Shown piece after piece: positions 23,081 to 33,223 of a DNA stretch of 64,000 bases. A program made the position numbers and the translations under genes. Within the stretch, counting starts at the first letter, position 1, and the number at the start of each line of letters is the position of its first letter. Source of the stretch: Aaosphaeria pasadenensis (Eukaryota; Ascomycota; Dothideomycetes; Pleosporales); contig JAKLMB010000029.1 in assembly GCA_022813625.1 (NCBI GenBank), positions 124,001 through 188,000 of the forward strand. The letters run 5' to 3'. The notes under the pieces were generated by a model. It was given only the letters and a program-made list of their open reading frames with translations, had not been told where the DNA came from and did not search any database.

Positions 23081-23446
23081 CTAGTTGTTCTCTTTGAAGG
23101 ACTTGAGGAGTTCGGCCTTTAGGTCCATTGGGTCTGCCTCAGACTCGCTCTTGTCCGTGGTAACAGTAGCCTTAGCGACAAGCTCGCTTCCCTTCTTGTT
23201 CGCCCTTTTACGAACGTTCTTGTCCTTTGCATTCCTGTTGGCGCGAACCACAATTTCCTGTCGTCCGTCCGGGAGCTTCGCTCCCGCCTCGATCCTATAG
23301 TTGGATTCCCTTTCCTTCTTCCCAGTTTCGACTGGGAAGAGGCGGGAGCCCTTCTGCGAATCGGCTAGCTTCTCCGTGACCTTTTCCAATGAGACATCCT
23401 CAAGGAACACCTTGAAACCGGTGCCAGACGATTGTGCAATAGGCAT
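23081..23446 (-). CDS. Small unknown protein, 121 aa
   Basis: An uninterrupted minus-strand frame from ATG at 23446 to a stop at 23081 (MPIAQSSGTGFKVFLEDV to SFKENN). It is highly charged, with a Lys/Arg/Asn-rich centre (NRNAKDKNVRKRANKKG) and an amphipathic acidic C-terminal helix (DPMDLKAELLKSFKEN). No family is recognised; a nucleic-acid-associated or intrinsically disordered protein is possible. The composition is protein-like and the reverse strand is poor. The 5' side holds a duplicated element at 23524-23672. Confidence 0.5.
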   Translation of the reverse strand: MPIAQSSGTGFKVFLEDVSLEKVTEKLADSQKGSRLFPVETGKKERESNYRIEAGAKLPDGRQEIVVRANRNAKDKNVRKRANKKGSELVAKATVTTDKSESEADPMDLKAELLKSFKENN

Positions 23447-23523
23447 GTCGCTTAGTCTCGGAGTCTAGTCAGTAAGTATTCATTGAGTAAATTCATGGTC
23501 ACTCACTGTAGAGAGATATTGGC

Positions 23524-23672
23524 TAAGAGAAAGTGTCCGAAAGTGTGTGGTATGAGTTCCAAGACTAACGATAGTCTCTTGAGAAAGTAGATGTTGATGA
23601 AGAATGGAGAAGAATGGAGTAAGTAAGAGAAAAGGTCCGAAAATGTGTGGTTTTTGTTTCGAGACTGACGAT
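23524..23672. repeat. Pair of ~49-bp direct repeats, 100 bp apart
   Basis: Copy 1 begins at 23524 and copy 2 at 23624. Both read taagagaaa..gtccgaaa.tgtgtgg and end in gactaacgat or gactgacgat. Each is followed by ttgatgaagaatggag, with about 22 extra bases in copy 1. Confidence 0.7.
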
Positions 23673-23800
23673 TGATGAAGAATGGAGGGATCAATGGGGT
23701 CGATACAGTTCTCGAAATTATCTGGGAATTGAGGGCTTAAGTATGGCAGTACATTGCCCATTGTGTCCCAGCGCCATTGTGTCCCAAATTCGTTTGTTGG

Positions 23801-24430
23801 GCCAGTGCGCAAAGGTAATTCTCAGTGAAGTAGAATAGCGATCAATTTTTAGCAAAATCAGTCTCATTCTATGTTAATTCGTGCTCAGATAGGGTCACGC
23901 ATCAACTGGTCATAGGCCAGTGCGTAAAAGCAATTCTCAATGAAGTAGATTAGCGGTCAATTTGTGGCAGGCTCAGTCTCATTCTATGTTAATTCGTGCT
24001 TAGATAGGGTCACGCATCAACTGGTTATAGGCCAGTGCGCAAACGTAGTTCTCAGTGAAGTCGAATAGCGGTTAGTTTGTGCCAAATTCAGTCTCATTAT
24101 GTGGATATTCGCGCTCAGATAGGGTCACGTATCAATCGATCATGGTTTAGTGCGTAAACGTAACTCTCAGTGAAGTAGGATAACGGCTATTTTGGTGTAA
24201 TCTCAGTCTCCAGTGGCATTGTGTCCCAAATTCATGTTAAGTTAGGATCAGGCAACAGTTGGCTATAGTTGGGTTGGAGAGCAAACACGTCTCTGGGTTA
24301 CAGTCATAGCGGCGGAAAATTTGCCTCCACCGCTATTGTGTCCTCTGTCACTGGTCATTCAGAATCAGGCAACACAATCGCAGGTCGGTGCGCAAACGCA
24401 ACTGTAAGTGAAGTAGCAATATCACATGGT
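23801..24430 (+). repeat. 115-bp tandem repeat array, decaying to the right
   Basis: Unit starts at 23801, 23916, 24031 and 24146 are exactly 115 bases apart. The first three units are complete and similar; the fourth has a 19-bp insertion. Two further degenerate units can be followed to about 24430 by the landmarks gtgcgcaaac, gtgaagtag and gatcaggcaac. By eye, about ten of thirteen differences between units 1 and 2 are transitions. There is no ORF through the units. The array ends roughly 190 bp before the ATG of the phosphotransferase gene. Confidence 0.85.
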
Positions 24431-24621
24431 CTCGCCAAGGCGCTTGTCTTTCACATAAATGAGGTAGCTTCCGACTTCAGGTACAAAATCATACCCACCA
24501 CCTTCCTCTCGCGAACTTCAGTTCTGCCGTCTTTTGAGCTTTCCTGCCAGATTGAAATACAAACTGTGCGCAACCTCAAGTCACCCCTCCCATCTAACAG
24601 CGTCTCCCACCTTCACACACC

Positions 24622-26633
24622 ATGACTCCGGAATGTCCAAAGCAAGCAGACCCTCTGTTCTCTTACACGAGTGGCCGATGGCTATGGAATGAAGACAAGC
24701 AGCTTCAAGAAAGGTTTCGATATTTCCAAGTGCCCGAATTTCAGGAAGCGGGTCGTCGTGCGGTAGGCGCATCTCGATGCCTCGCTATAACGAAGATAGG
24801 CGAAGGTAACTTCAACAAGGCCTATCGTTTGGAAATGGATGATGGGCAGATTGTTGTCGGCAAAATTCCACACCCCAATGCCGGTCCGTCGTTCTTTACG
24901 ACTTCTTCAGAGGTAGCAACAATGGAGTACACACGAAGTGTCCTGGGTTTACCTGTACCAAAGGTGCTTGCATGGAGCGCTTCTGACGACAACCCGGTTG
25001 GGGCAGAATATATCATCATGGAAGAAGCGAAAGGAATCCGACTAGACAGAGTCTGGGATGACCTGGATCTAGAGGTCAGGTGCGACATTCTTGACCAGAT
25101 TGTGGATATCGAAAGCAAACTGCTCTCCGTATCTTTCCAACAGTAAGCTTATCTCTCTATTCCGACAGGTCAAATGCAAAGCGCTAACATATCTCACTAG
25201 AATCGGATCGCTATACTTCAAAGACAGCGACGTACCCGGATGTATGCCTGCCGCTCCTACATCTGACTCGCAGGATATTGTCGACCAGATCTCGTCACGA
25301 TTCTGTCTTGGTCCCATTGCTCGTCGGGAATTTTGGGAACAGGAGCGTGCTCAAATGCCTCAATATCATGGCCCTTGTACGTACCTCTGCTCGCTCCCTA
25401 CCCGATTTTCGAGTAAGCTCACACTTCTTCTAGGGAACACAGCTTCAGAGTATATGACATCTGTTGCTCAACGCGAAATGGAATGGATACAGAGATACGG
25501 CCCCTCTCATCCAGATAACGTGACCGAAAAATTCGTCTTCAGAAGTTCCGACCAGAAATCGCCCGAGGCGCACATAGCTGCATTAGAGAGAGTCATTGCA
25601 GCAATTCCGCACATAGTCCCTCGAGATCCAACATTGGCCTGTCCCAGATTCTGGCACCCCGACTTCCACAATGGAAACATATTCGTTGATGGGCAAAACC
25701 GAATCTCCAGTATCATTGACTGGCAAGGCTCTTGGACGACACCTGTATTTCTAGGCGCCAATCCACCATTAGTACTGGACTACTACAACGTCGAATTGAT
25801 AAAGGCTTACCCTCCTAACTACCAGACTCTCAGTGAGGCCAAGAAAACAGCGATCAAGTCCCAGGCCTTGCAGTCGATCCTCATTTACAGCTATCGAAAC
25901 GCCACTACCCAAAGAAACCCGATGATGCATCAGATGATGAACCATCCAAATCAAAAGATTCTTAGGCGACTTGTGGAATTGGCTGGAGGTACTTGGGAAT
26001 GTTGCCTAATGCCACTGAAAAATTGCCTCCAAAGCATCGAAAGGTACGTTCCCTCATACTCGCTATGCCTCTGTTCAGATAAATGACGTGGATTTCAGTG
26101 ATTGGGAAGACTTCGATACGGACGAGCCTTGCCCATACGAATTTTCATACGAAGAGCTTCAAAGGCTCTATGATGAAGGCAAAGCGTTTAAGCTTTGTCT
26201 ACAGTATTTCCATATGATCAAAGATATTGTCAACGCGGATGGCTACACATCGGATAACACTTACGGAGAAGCGATGCGGAAGGTGGCGAAAATGCGACAG
26301 ACACAACTTGAGTGGCAATCCGACTCTGGCTACGACTCTGACTCTGAGCCTCAACACGACTCTGATACTGAGTCCGAACCTGACTCTGGCTCTGGCTCCA
26401 TCTCTGATTCTGGCTGCAACTCTGCCTCCGGCTTCATTTCTGATCCTGGCTGCAGCCCTGACTCTGGTTATAACTCTCCCGCCGGCTCCAACTCTGACTC
26501 CGACTCCAACTCTGACACCAGCTCCAACTCCGACTCTAGCTCCAAATCCAGCTCTAGCTCCAACTCTGACTACAGTTCTGAGTCTGACTTGGACTCAACC
26601 AAATTGACAGTTCAAACGGACAGCAATCGGTGA
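24622..26633 (+). CDS. APH-family phosphotransferase with Ser/Asp-rich tail
   Basis: Four exons, 24622-25142, 25201-25376, 25434-26043 and 26099-26633, encode 613 residues; introns are 55-58 nt. The N-terminal lobe includes KIGEGNFNKAYRLEMDDG (glycine-rich loop) and VVGKI (ATP-binding Lys). The catalytic loop is HPDFHNGNIFVD, with Asp309 as likely base and Asn314, and the metal-binding Asp328 is in IIDWQG. This matches the aminoglycoside phosphotransferase/AIM9-like kinases abundant in filamentous fungi, whose substrates are mostly unknown. After residue 505 comes a tail of about 105 residues made of Ser-Asp-Ser-Gly-like repeats, encoded by imperfect GACTCTGGC units, which ends in TVQTDSNR. 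The tail could be a phosphorylation target or spacer. The last intron is supported because it bypasses a stop at 26084. Confidence 0.85.
26330..26595 (+). repeat. Imperfect hexamer/18-mer coding repeat (Ser-Asp-Gly)
   Basis: Units of the GACTCTGGCTCC type recur throughout the last exon of the phosphotransferase gene and encode the Ser/Asp/Gly/Asn tail. Codons vary while the repeat pattern persists, suggesting old slippage under protein-level constraint. Confidence 0.7.
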
Positions 26634-27037
26634 AGCAGGTCATCGTTGAATGCGCATCAAAATTCAAATGATCTCTTCGCTAGATCTGCACAACGCATAC
26701 GGGACTCGGCCTCTTGGTTCATTTGAGTATCTATATCGATTGTATATTTAATCTCAATCCTCCGGTATCCTTGGCATATTGTGGTGCAGGAGGATAGGGG
26801 AGGCTATTCGGGGATCGCGTGTGAGGGGAAGGGAACTAGGCAGAGCATGTATAGATAGATCAGGGCAACCAAGAGAGAGCGAGGCATCATCCACTTACCT
26901 AGAAAGACCTATACACAGTGGCGAGTGTCTATATATATCCTACCTATCCACCAATTTCAGGTCGTGCCTGTGATTCCCCCTGCTATTGAGGCGTTTATAC
27001 TCAATGATATTCAACAGTGAAAAAATAGTAAATGAAC
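26634..27037. other. Convergent spacer, no gene seen
   Basis: About 400 bases between the convergent 3' ends of the phosphotransferase and sirtuin genes. Nothing supported. Confidence 0.45.
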
Positions 27038-27945
27038 TCATTCATCAGATCCTCTCGAACCATCAATATCAAAAGTATCTAATATGCTAGGCAGGATGAT
27101 CTGGACATCCCCCTGGATGAACCAGTCGCATTCACTCGCCATATCGTCATCCCGAATCGTGTCAATGATAGCCAGAGCTGCACCGCATTCATGTACAGTC
27201 GCCACCCATTCTGCGGCTGGAAAGACTTGTAAGCTTGTCCCAGCAGCGATCACCATATCAATAGACTCCTCAGAAATCCACCTATCAACACTATCTGGCG
27301 CGTCAGCTGCGAGCGTTTCGCCAAACCAAACAACCGCCGGACGTAACATATTTTTACATCTTGGGCACTGTGGTAGATCTGATAAGATTGGTGTATGAGG
27401 CTGGTCACTGGTGCTGTTCAATAAGAGTAAGAATGGAAGGTCGCCTGGCTTCTCAACGTTGATATGATAGTCACACATGGTACATCGAACTGTTCTCAGC
27501 GAGCCATGGATGGACAATAGTTGAGATGGAGGATATTCCGTGAGCTCGAGAAGCCCTGCAGTAATCTCAGCGCACTTCCTAGATGAGAGGAATTTAGAGT
27601 CAAAACAGTACCATCAACGTTCTGGTTGACCGTCAACCATCCTTCATATCGCTGAGCAAGAGCCGCCAACGCATGATGCGCTGCATTCGGTTCAGCAGCT
27701 AACGACGCGAGTAATCTCTCACCGTAGAACTTCCAAACGGTGATAGGATCCTCTTGGAATCTCTCCGGCGATGCAAGATCTTTTAGATTATTGTTGTTCC
27801 AGAGACCATTTGTTCCTCGCCAGGTGGATAGGCCTGATGGTGCGCTAAGCCCAGCACCGACAACACAGAGGATTCGTGACGACGCTCTGAGATATCGTGA
27901 AAATGTTGACCAGGCCGGACCGGAGTTGTCGCCAGCATCTTCCAT
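27038..27945 (-). CDS. SIRT5-type sirtuin (NAD-dependent deacylase)
   Basis: Minus-strand exons 27945-27612 and 27555-27038 with a 56-nt intron encode 283 residues. The NAD site GAGLSAPSGLSTWRG is at 30-44, the NQNVDG motif at 107-112 and the catalytic His128 in IHGSL. Two CxxC pairs, in CTMC and CPRC, are the structural zinc site. Residues Tyr74 and Arg77 in WKFYGER match the Y-x-x-R that lets SIRT5 bind succinyl, malonyl or glutaryl lysine, so a class III deacylase is likely. There is no clear mitochondrial presequence. The product of the reaction is an O-acyl-ADP-ribose. It is divergent from the serine carboxypeptidase gene, sharing 361 bp. Confidence 0.92.
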
Positions 27946-28306
27946 GTCTTATCTGAATTGAATCACAATCTGTCACTTGTCTTTTGAGATATCTGTGTCG
28001 TATGGAGTCGCTATGGCTACAGAGGCACAGAGGGCGATGGTGTGAGCGTTGGGTACAAATGATCTAGCCGAATTAGGAAGGCCGTGCTTCTAGAGTCGGT
28101 GCCGTCATTGTTTTGGGTTCATCAGCCAACGACACTCCAACACAAACAATCCAATGTACATCATCTATTTCTATCTATCTAGTAATATCTAACTGCATAC
28201 TTTGTGCAGCTTCAGGTGCCTTTAACAGCACTTAACAACATCTCGTCCAACAGCTCGTGGCTCACTGCGACTCATCCAGTAACGACCCTGTAATCTCTCA
28301 ATCACA
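27946..28306. promoter_or_regulatory. Shared divergent promoter region, sirtuin and carboxypeptidase
   Basis: 361 bases between divergent start codons. A run of tatctat-like repeats lies near 28165-28190. No factor site is claimed. Confidence 0.4.
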
Positions 28307-29829
28307 ATGATTTTCGTAAAGCATATAGCATGGCTTGCCTTTGCAGCTCCAGTATCTTTAGCTTCTCAGATTCCCATGCAAGATACCCCGCAACCTGAAG
28401 GGTTCCAAGTCTTCCAGAGCCAATTCTCAGAACATCACTCCATCCGGATACAAGAGCAACAGAGCGAAAAGCTATGCGATGCACACTCCAAGCAGTATAC
28501 CGGGTGGCTTGATGTCGGTCCTAAACATCTCTTCTTCTGGTTCTACGAATCACAATCCTCGCCTTCGGAGGATCCATTGGTTCTATGGCTTACCGGTGGA
28601 CCGGGAGGTTCGTCCATGATCGGTTCCCTGCAGGAATTGGGACCTTGTCTCATCAATGAGCACGGCAATGGAACCGTTTATAATGAGTACGGCTGGAGTA
28701 AAAATGCGAATATCATTTTTGTGGATCAACCCGCTGGTGTCGGATTTTCGTACCTCGATGAGGACACACCACTTCCGGACAACAGTTTCACGGCTGCTGA
28801 GGACTTGCATCATTTCCTACAGTTGTTCGTGAGCGAAATCTTCCCAAAGTTGAAGGATCGAGATTTTCATATCACTGGAGAAAGCTATGCAGTAAGTTTA
28901 GCAGTTAAGAAATAGAACCTTCTTATTGATGATGATGCTAGGGTCACTATGTGCCAACACTCGGCGCCCAAATTGTCGCTCAAAACGCTCTGTATCCCAA
29001 GCGTCCCCAAGTGAACCTACAATCAATCTTTGTTGGCAATGGTTATGTCTCGCCCATGGACACTGCCTTCGGTTACTGGGAAACACTTTGCTCGACCAAC
29101 CCTGGTGTCAAGTCGCCCATCTTCAACCAAACTCGCTGTGACATCATGGCAGCCAACCTACCCCGTTGCATGGACCTCGCCCGCCTTTGCTATTCCCATC
29201 CTGACCCAGCCATATGTATCGTCGCAGAGTCTGTGTGCTGGGATGGCGTTATTGTACATTACGACGGCGAGTCAGGGGCCGGGGGACGTAATCGATTCAA
29301 CATTGAGGAACCCTGCTACACCAAAGACGATCTATGCTACCCAGAATACCCAAGAATCCAGGAATACCTGAATCTCCCGTGGGTATGGGATGCTCTCCAC
29401 GTTCCAAGCGCGGTTAAAAACTACACTATTTTATCTGAGGAAATCGCGATTGCATTCTCCCTTACCAACGATGGAGGAATCAGCACACAACCCCAGGTCC
29501 TGTATCTCCTAGAGAATGGCATCGATGTTCTCTTCTATCAGGGCAATCTAGACCTCGCCTGTAATACGGCAGGAAACCTCCAGTGGGCAAATACCATGCC
29601 CTGGAAGGGCCAGCCAGCGTTTGTGGCCCAATCTAAAAGGGTTTGGAAGGACGGCGATGAGGAGGTGGGCTGGTTCAAGGAGGTGAAGACGAGCGTTGGG
29701 GAGAACGAGAAGGAAGTTACATTTGCATTTGCAACTGTGAATGGCGCAGGACACATGGTACCGTATGATAAACCTAGGCAGGCTTTAGCCTTGGTTGATA
29801 GGTGGTTGAATAAGAGGAGCTACGCTTAA
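28307..29829 (+). CDS. Serine carboxypeptidase (S10, carboxypeptidase Y-like)
   Basis: Exons 28307-28891 and 28942-29829 encode 490 residues. A signal peptide (IFVKHIAWLAFAAPVSLAS) is followed by the S10 fold. LTGGPGGSS is the oxyanion loop, GESYAGHY contains nucleophile Ser193 split by the intron, GNLDLACN contains Asp399 and NGAGHMVP contains His466. Several Cys residues (for example CMDLARLC, CYTKDDLC) fit the conserved disulfides. N-glycosylation sequons NGT and NQT are present. The enzyme removes C-terminal residues at acidic pH in vacuole or outside the cell. The prosegment is short, so secretion or vacuolar delivery cannot be separated. The 50-nt intron joins GESYA to GHYVP exactly as in the family. 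Confidence 0.95.
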
Positions 29830-30475
29830 GCTATTCTGTTTGATAAAAGTTCAAACAAAAAATTAGATAATTGTTTATTTTACGATATACAGTGTAACAC
29901 AACTAGTCTTTTACTCCGCATTCTCTGGTTGACCCTGGTGTTATTGGCTTTCAAAGATTTTGATAATGTTTTAATTATACTTCCTTATATGCAATAAGTT
30001 GTGCAAAAGGTTGGCACGTCGAGCCGACCCCATGCTAGTATTTTATGCCTACAACAGTGCCTTAGCGAGGATTATTGCAAGCAGTTAAGATTGTTTACGG
30101 GCTACAGTACATTCTTAAGTAGGCACTTTAGGTACAGAAAATATATGAAGTTAGCAGGTGGCCAGCCCGACGTACCAACACTCTGTAGTATGCAATTAGT
30201 TATAGTAACGAACTTTTAGCAAAGGAAGGTCAAGATGTTGGAAACGAATTAAATTGTATGTAAATCGTACCAACTCAATCATGCAAGTGCAATAATTAAA
30301 TAAATCAGGCATGATCATCCGCTTCTAAGCTGGTCAAGGAAGTCCGTATCAAGCACTTCGTATCCTTGTGGCGGCGCCACAAACGCCAAGAGATGCGGAC
30401 CTCCGACGTGCTTCAAGGTATTATCATCACTCCCCACACAATTTCCCCAACCTAGACCTTTAGCCTCACGATGCC
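29830..30475. other. AT-rich intergenic region and CLC leader
   Basis: About 650 bases between the carboxypeptidase and the CLC gene. Very AT-rich in its first half, with no supported ORF. The last 100 bases are pyrimidine-rich and precede a two-codon upstream ORF described under findings. Confidence 0.45.
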
Positions 30476-30479
30476 ATGA
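30471..30479 (+). promoter_or_regulatory. Minimal upstream ORF overlapping the CLC start
   Basis: The sequence ATGCCATGA encodes Met-Pro-stop, and its TGA overlaps the main ATG as ATGA. If the mRNA starts upstream of it, ribosomes would have to leak past or reinitiate. Confidence 0.45.
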
Positions 30480-33164
30480 TTCGAAGCTCCTCTTCCCGAT
30501 CGCGATCGCGACCCGCAGCCGCCGCCCGATCCTCCTCTTTCGCCCCCTCCCTCCGGCGCCGGAATACCTCTGTTTCCATCACGTCCGACCCCGAAGCAGA
30601 GCGCGCCGCTGAGGCCGCAACCACACAGCAACATGCGCTCCAAGAAGAGATCGCAGAGATAAAACGATACGAAGACTTCACAACGATAGATTGGGTGCAA
30701 GACGCCGCCCGGGAACAACTCCGCCGCCGAGCCAGACGCAAAGAAAGGGCGGGATACTGGAAACGCAATAGCCATGCGCGGTGGTCGAGAGGCGGATGGA
30801 GGAGAAGGATAGCGGAGGCGTATGATGCCGGTCAGGCTTGGATCGTAGTCACACTTGTTGGAGCGGCGATTGGGCTGAATGCGGCGTTCCTGAATATCAT
30901 CACAGAATGGTTGAGCGACGTCAAGCTCGGGCACTGCGAGACGGCATTTTATTTGAATGAGAGCTTTTGCTGTTGGGGTGCTGATGATGGTATGTTGTCT
31001 AGAACACAAGGTCCTCGCTTGGAGGAGATGATGGTCCACTGACAGAGTGCAGGTTGTCCGGAGTGGAAAAGATGGAGTGGCTTTGAGCCGTTGAATTACC
31101 TATTCTATATCCTGTTCGCTGCCTTGTTCTCGTTAACCGCAGCTACGCTGGTCAAATCATTCGCACCGTACGCCGCCGGATCTGGAATATCGGAAATCAA
31201 GTGTATTATCGCGGGTTTCGTCATGAAGGGTTTCCTGGGAGCTTGGACGCTGGCAATCAAATCGATTGGATTGCCGCTTGCCATCGCCTCCGGACTTTCG
31301 GTCGGAAAGGAGGGACCTAGTGTGCATTATGCTGTGTGCACTGGCAATGTCATCTCGCGCTTCTTCGACAAGTACCGCAGAAACGCTGCAAAGACGAGGG
31401 AGATCCTCAGTGCGAGTGCAGCAGCAGGTGTGGGAGTTGCATTCGGCAGCCCTATCGGCGGTGTGCTATTCTCCCTCGAGGAGATGTCCAACCACTTTCC
31501 ACTGAAGACTATGTGGCGAAGCTACTTCTGCGCTCTTGTTGCGACCGCAGTTCTAGCAGCAATGAACCCTTTTAGAACTGGTCAATTGGTCATGTTCGAG
31601 GTCAAGTATGACCGCGACTGGCATTTCTTCGAGACACTATTCTACATCATCATCGGCATTTTCGGGGGCCTCTATGGCGCTTTCGTCATTAAGTGGAACT
31701 TGCGCGTTCAGTTGTTCCGTAAGAAGTACCTGGCGCAATACCCAATCATCGAATCTGTCACTTTAGCAGTCGTAACGGCCATCATCTGCTATCCGAACAT
31801 GTTCCTTAGAATTGATATGACTGAGAGTATGGAGGTTCTTTTCGCTGAGTGCGAGGGCGGAAACAGTTATGATGCGCTCTGCGAGTGAGTGTCAAATCAA
31901 CTATAAATAGTGGTCCTTCACAACTGACACATGCAGACCCAAGAACCGATGGCACGTGATTCTATCATTGCTCATCGCGACAATCCTAAGGACTTTCTTG
32001 GTTATCATTTCATACGGATGCAAAGTACCTGCTGGCATTTTTGTGCCGTCCATGGCCATTGGAGCTTTGTTCGGGAGAATGCTTGGTATCTTTGTACAGT
32101 CTCTCCAAGAGTCCTTTCCAGGTGCAGCACTATTCGCATCTTGCGGGCCTGATGGGCCATGCATTACACCCGGAACCTATGCTTTCCTTGGGGCGGCTGC
32201 TGCGCTTTCAGGCATCATGCACATCTCAGTGTCGGTTGTGGTCATCATGTTCGAGATCACTGGGGCTCTGACATACATCCTACCAACTATGATCGTGGTT
32301 GGCGTCACGAAAGTCGTCAGCGAACGCTTTGGTCATGGCGGCATCGCAGACAGGGCTATCTGGTTCAACGGCTTTCCCTTCCTCGACAACAAGGAAGAAC
32401 ACACGTTTGGCGTTCCAGTATCTCAAGTGATGGTATCGCGCGTCGTATCGCTCCCAGCCACAGGCATAGACCTTCGTTCTCTTGAACGCCTCATGAGCGA
32501 TAATCAGTACCAAGGCTACCCCATCGTAGACGATGCCGCCTCCAAAATCCTCGTCGGCTACATCGGCCGAACCGAACTGCAGTACGCCCTTGAACGAGCA
32601 AAGAGAGATCAGATGGCTCCGGCCCACGCAAAATGCACTTTCACACCAACCGGTCTAGCCCAAGAGACCCCTTCATCCCAAGGCCCTTCAGTAACTTTCG
32701 ACACGATGTCAGCCACCTCCCACCAAGTCCAGATCGACCTCTCCAAATTCATCGACCCGACACCTCTCGCCGTCCACCCCCGCCTCCCGCTAGAAACCGT
32801 GATGGAGCTCTTCAAGAAGATGGGCCCACGCGTCATCCTCATAGAATATCGCGGTCGTCTCACCGGTCTAGTAACTGTGAAGGACTGCCTAAAGTACCAG
32901 TTCAAAGTTGAGGCGAACGACAATCCCCACCAGACAAATGCCATCAATTCGCAACAGGAGAAGATCTGGAACATCATGCACAAGACTGCTTTGTGGATTG
33001 ATGGAAAGTTGAACATCTTGCGGAGGAAGATTGGCATAGGTAGGGGGGACATCATGTTACAAAGTCCGACGAGCGTGCAGAGTGGTGACAGAGAGCGAGA
33101 TCGATTACGGGATGATGATGATGCCGCGGAGGTGGAATTGCAGGATCGAGGGAGGAATGACTAA
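30476..33164 (+). CDS. GEF1: CLC chloride/proton exchanger (Gef1-like)
   Basis: Exons 30476-30989, 31053-31884 and 31937-33164 encode 857 residues. A basic Ser/Arg-rich N-terminus and the conserved YEDFTTIDWVQD lead to about 10-12 membrane segments. Selectivity-filter motifs are GSGISEIK, GKEGPSVH (gating Glu) and AGIFVPSMAIGALFGR. The Glu in FSLEEMSNHFPLKT lies where exchangers keep the proton glutamate, so Cl-/H+ antiport rather than a channel is expected. LRIDMTESMEVLFAEC is close to yeast Gef1. Two CBS domains occupy the C-terminus, followed by an acidic Asp/Glu/Arg tail. Gef1 acts in Golgi, endosome and vacuole membranes in acidification and copper/iron loading. It converges on DSD1 with only about 60 bp between stop codons. 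Confidence 0.93.
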
Positions 33165-33223
33165 ACATCTGACGGAACTGGCATAATGTAATAGATCTAT
33201 TATTCTTTCATTCTACAGATGAC

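Noticed and set aside
23801..24430. CRISPR-like array
   Set aside because: Units are 115 bp, contiguous without spacers, and the genome is eukaryotic.
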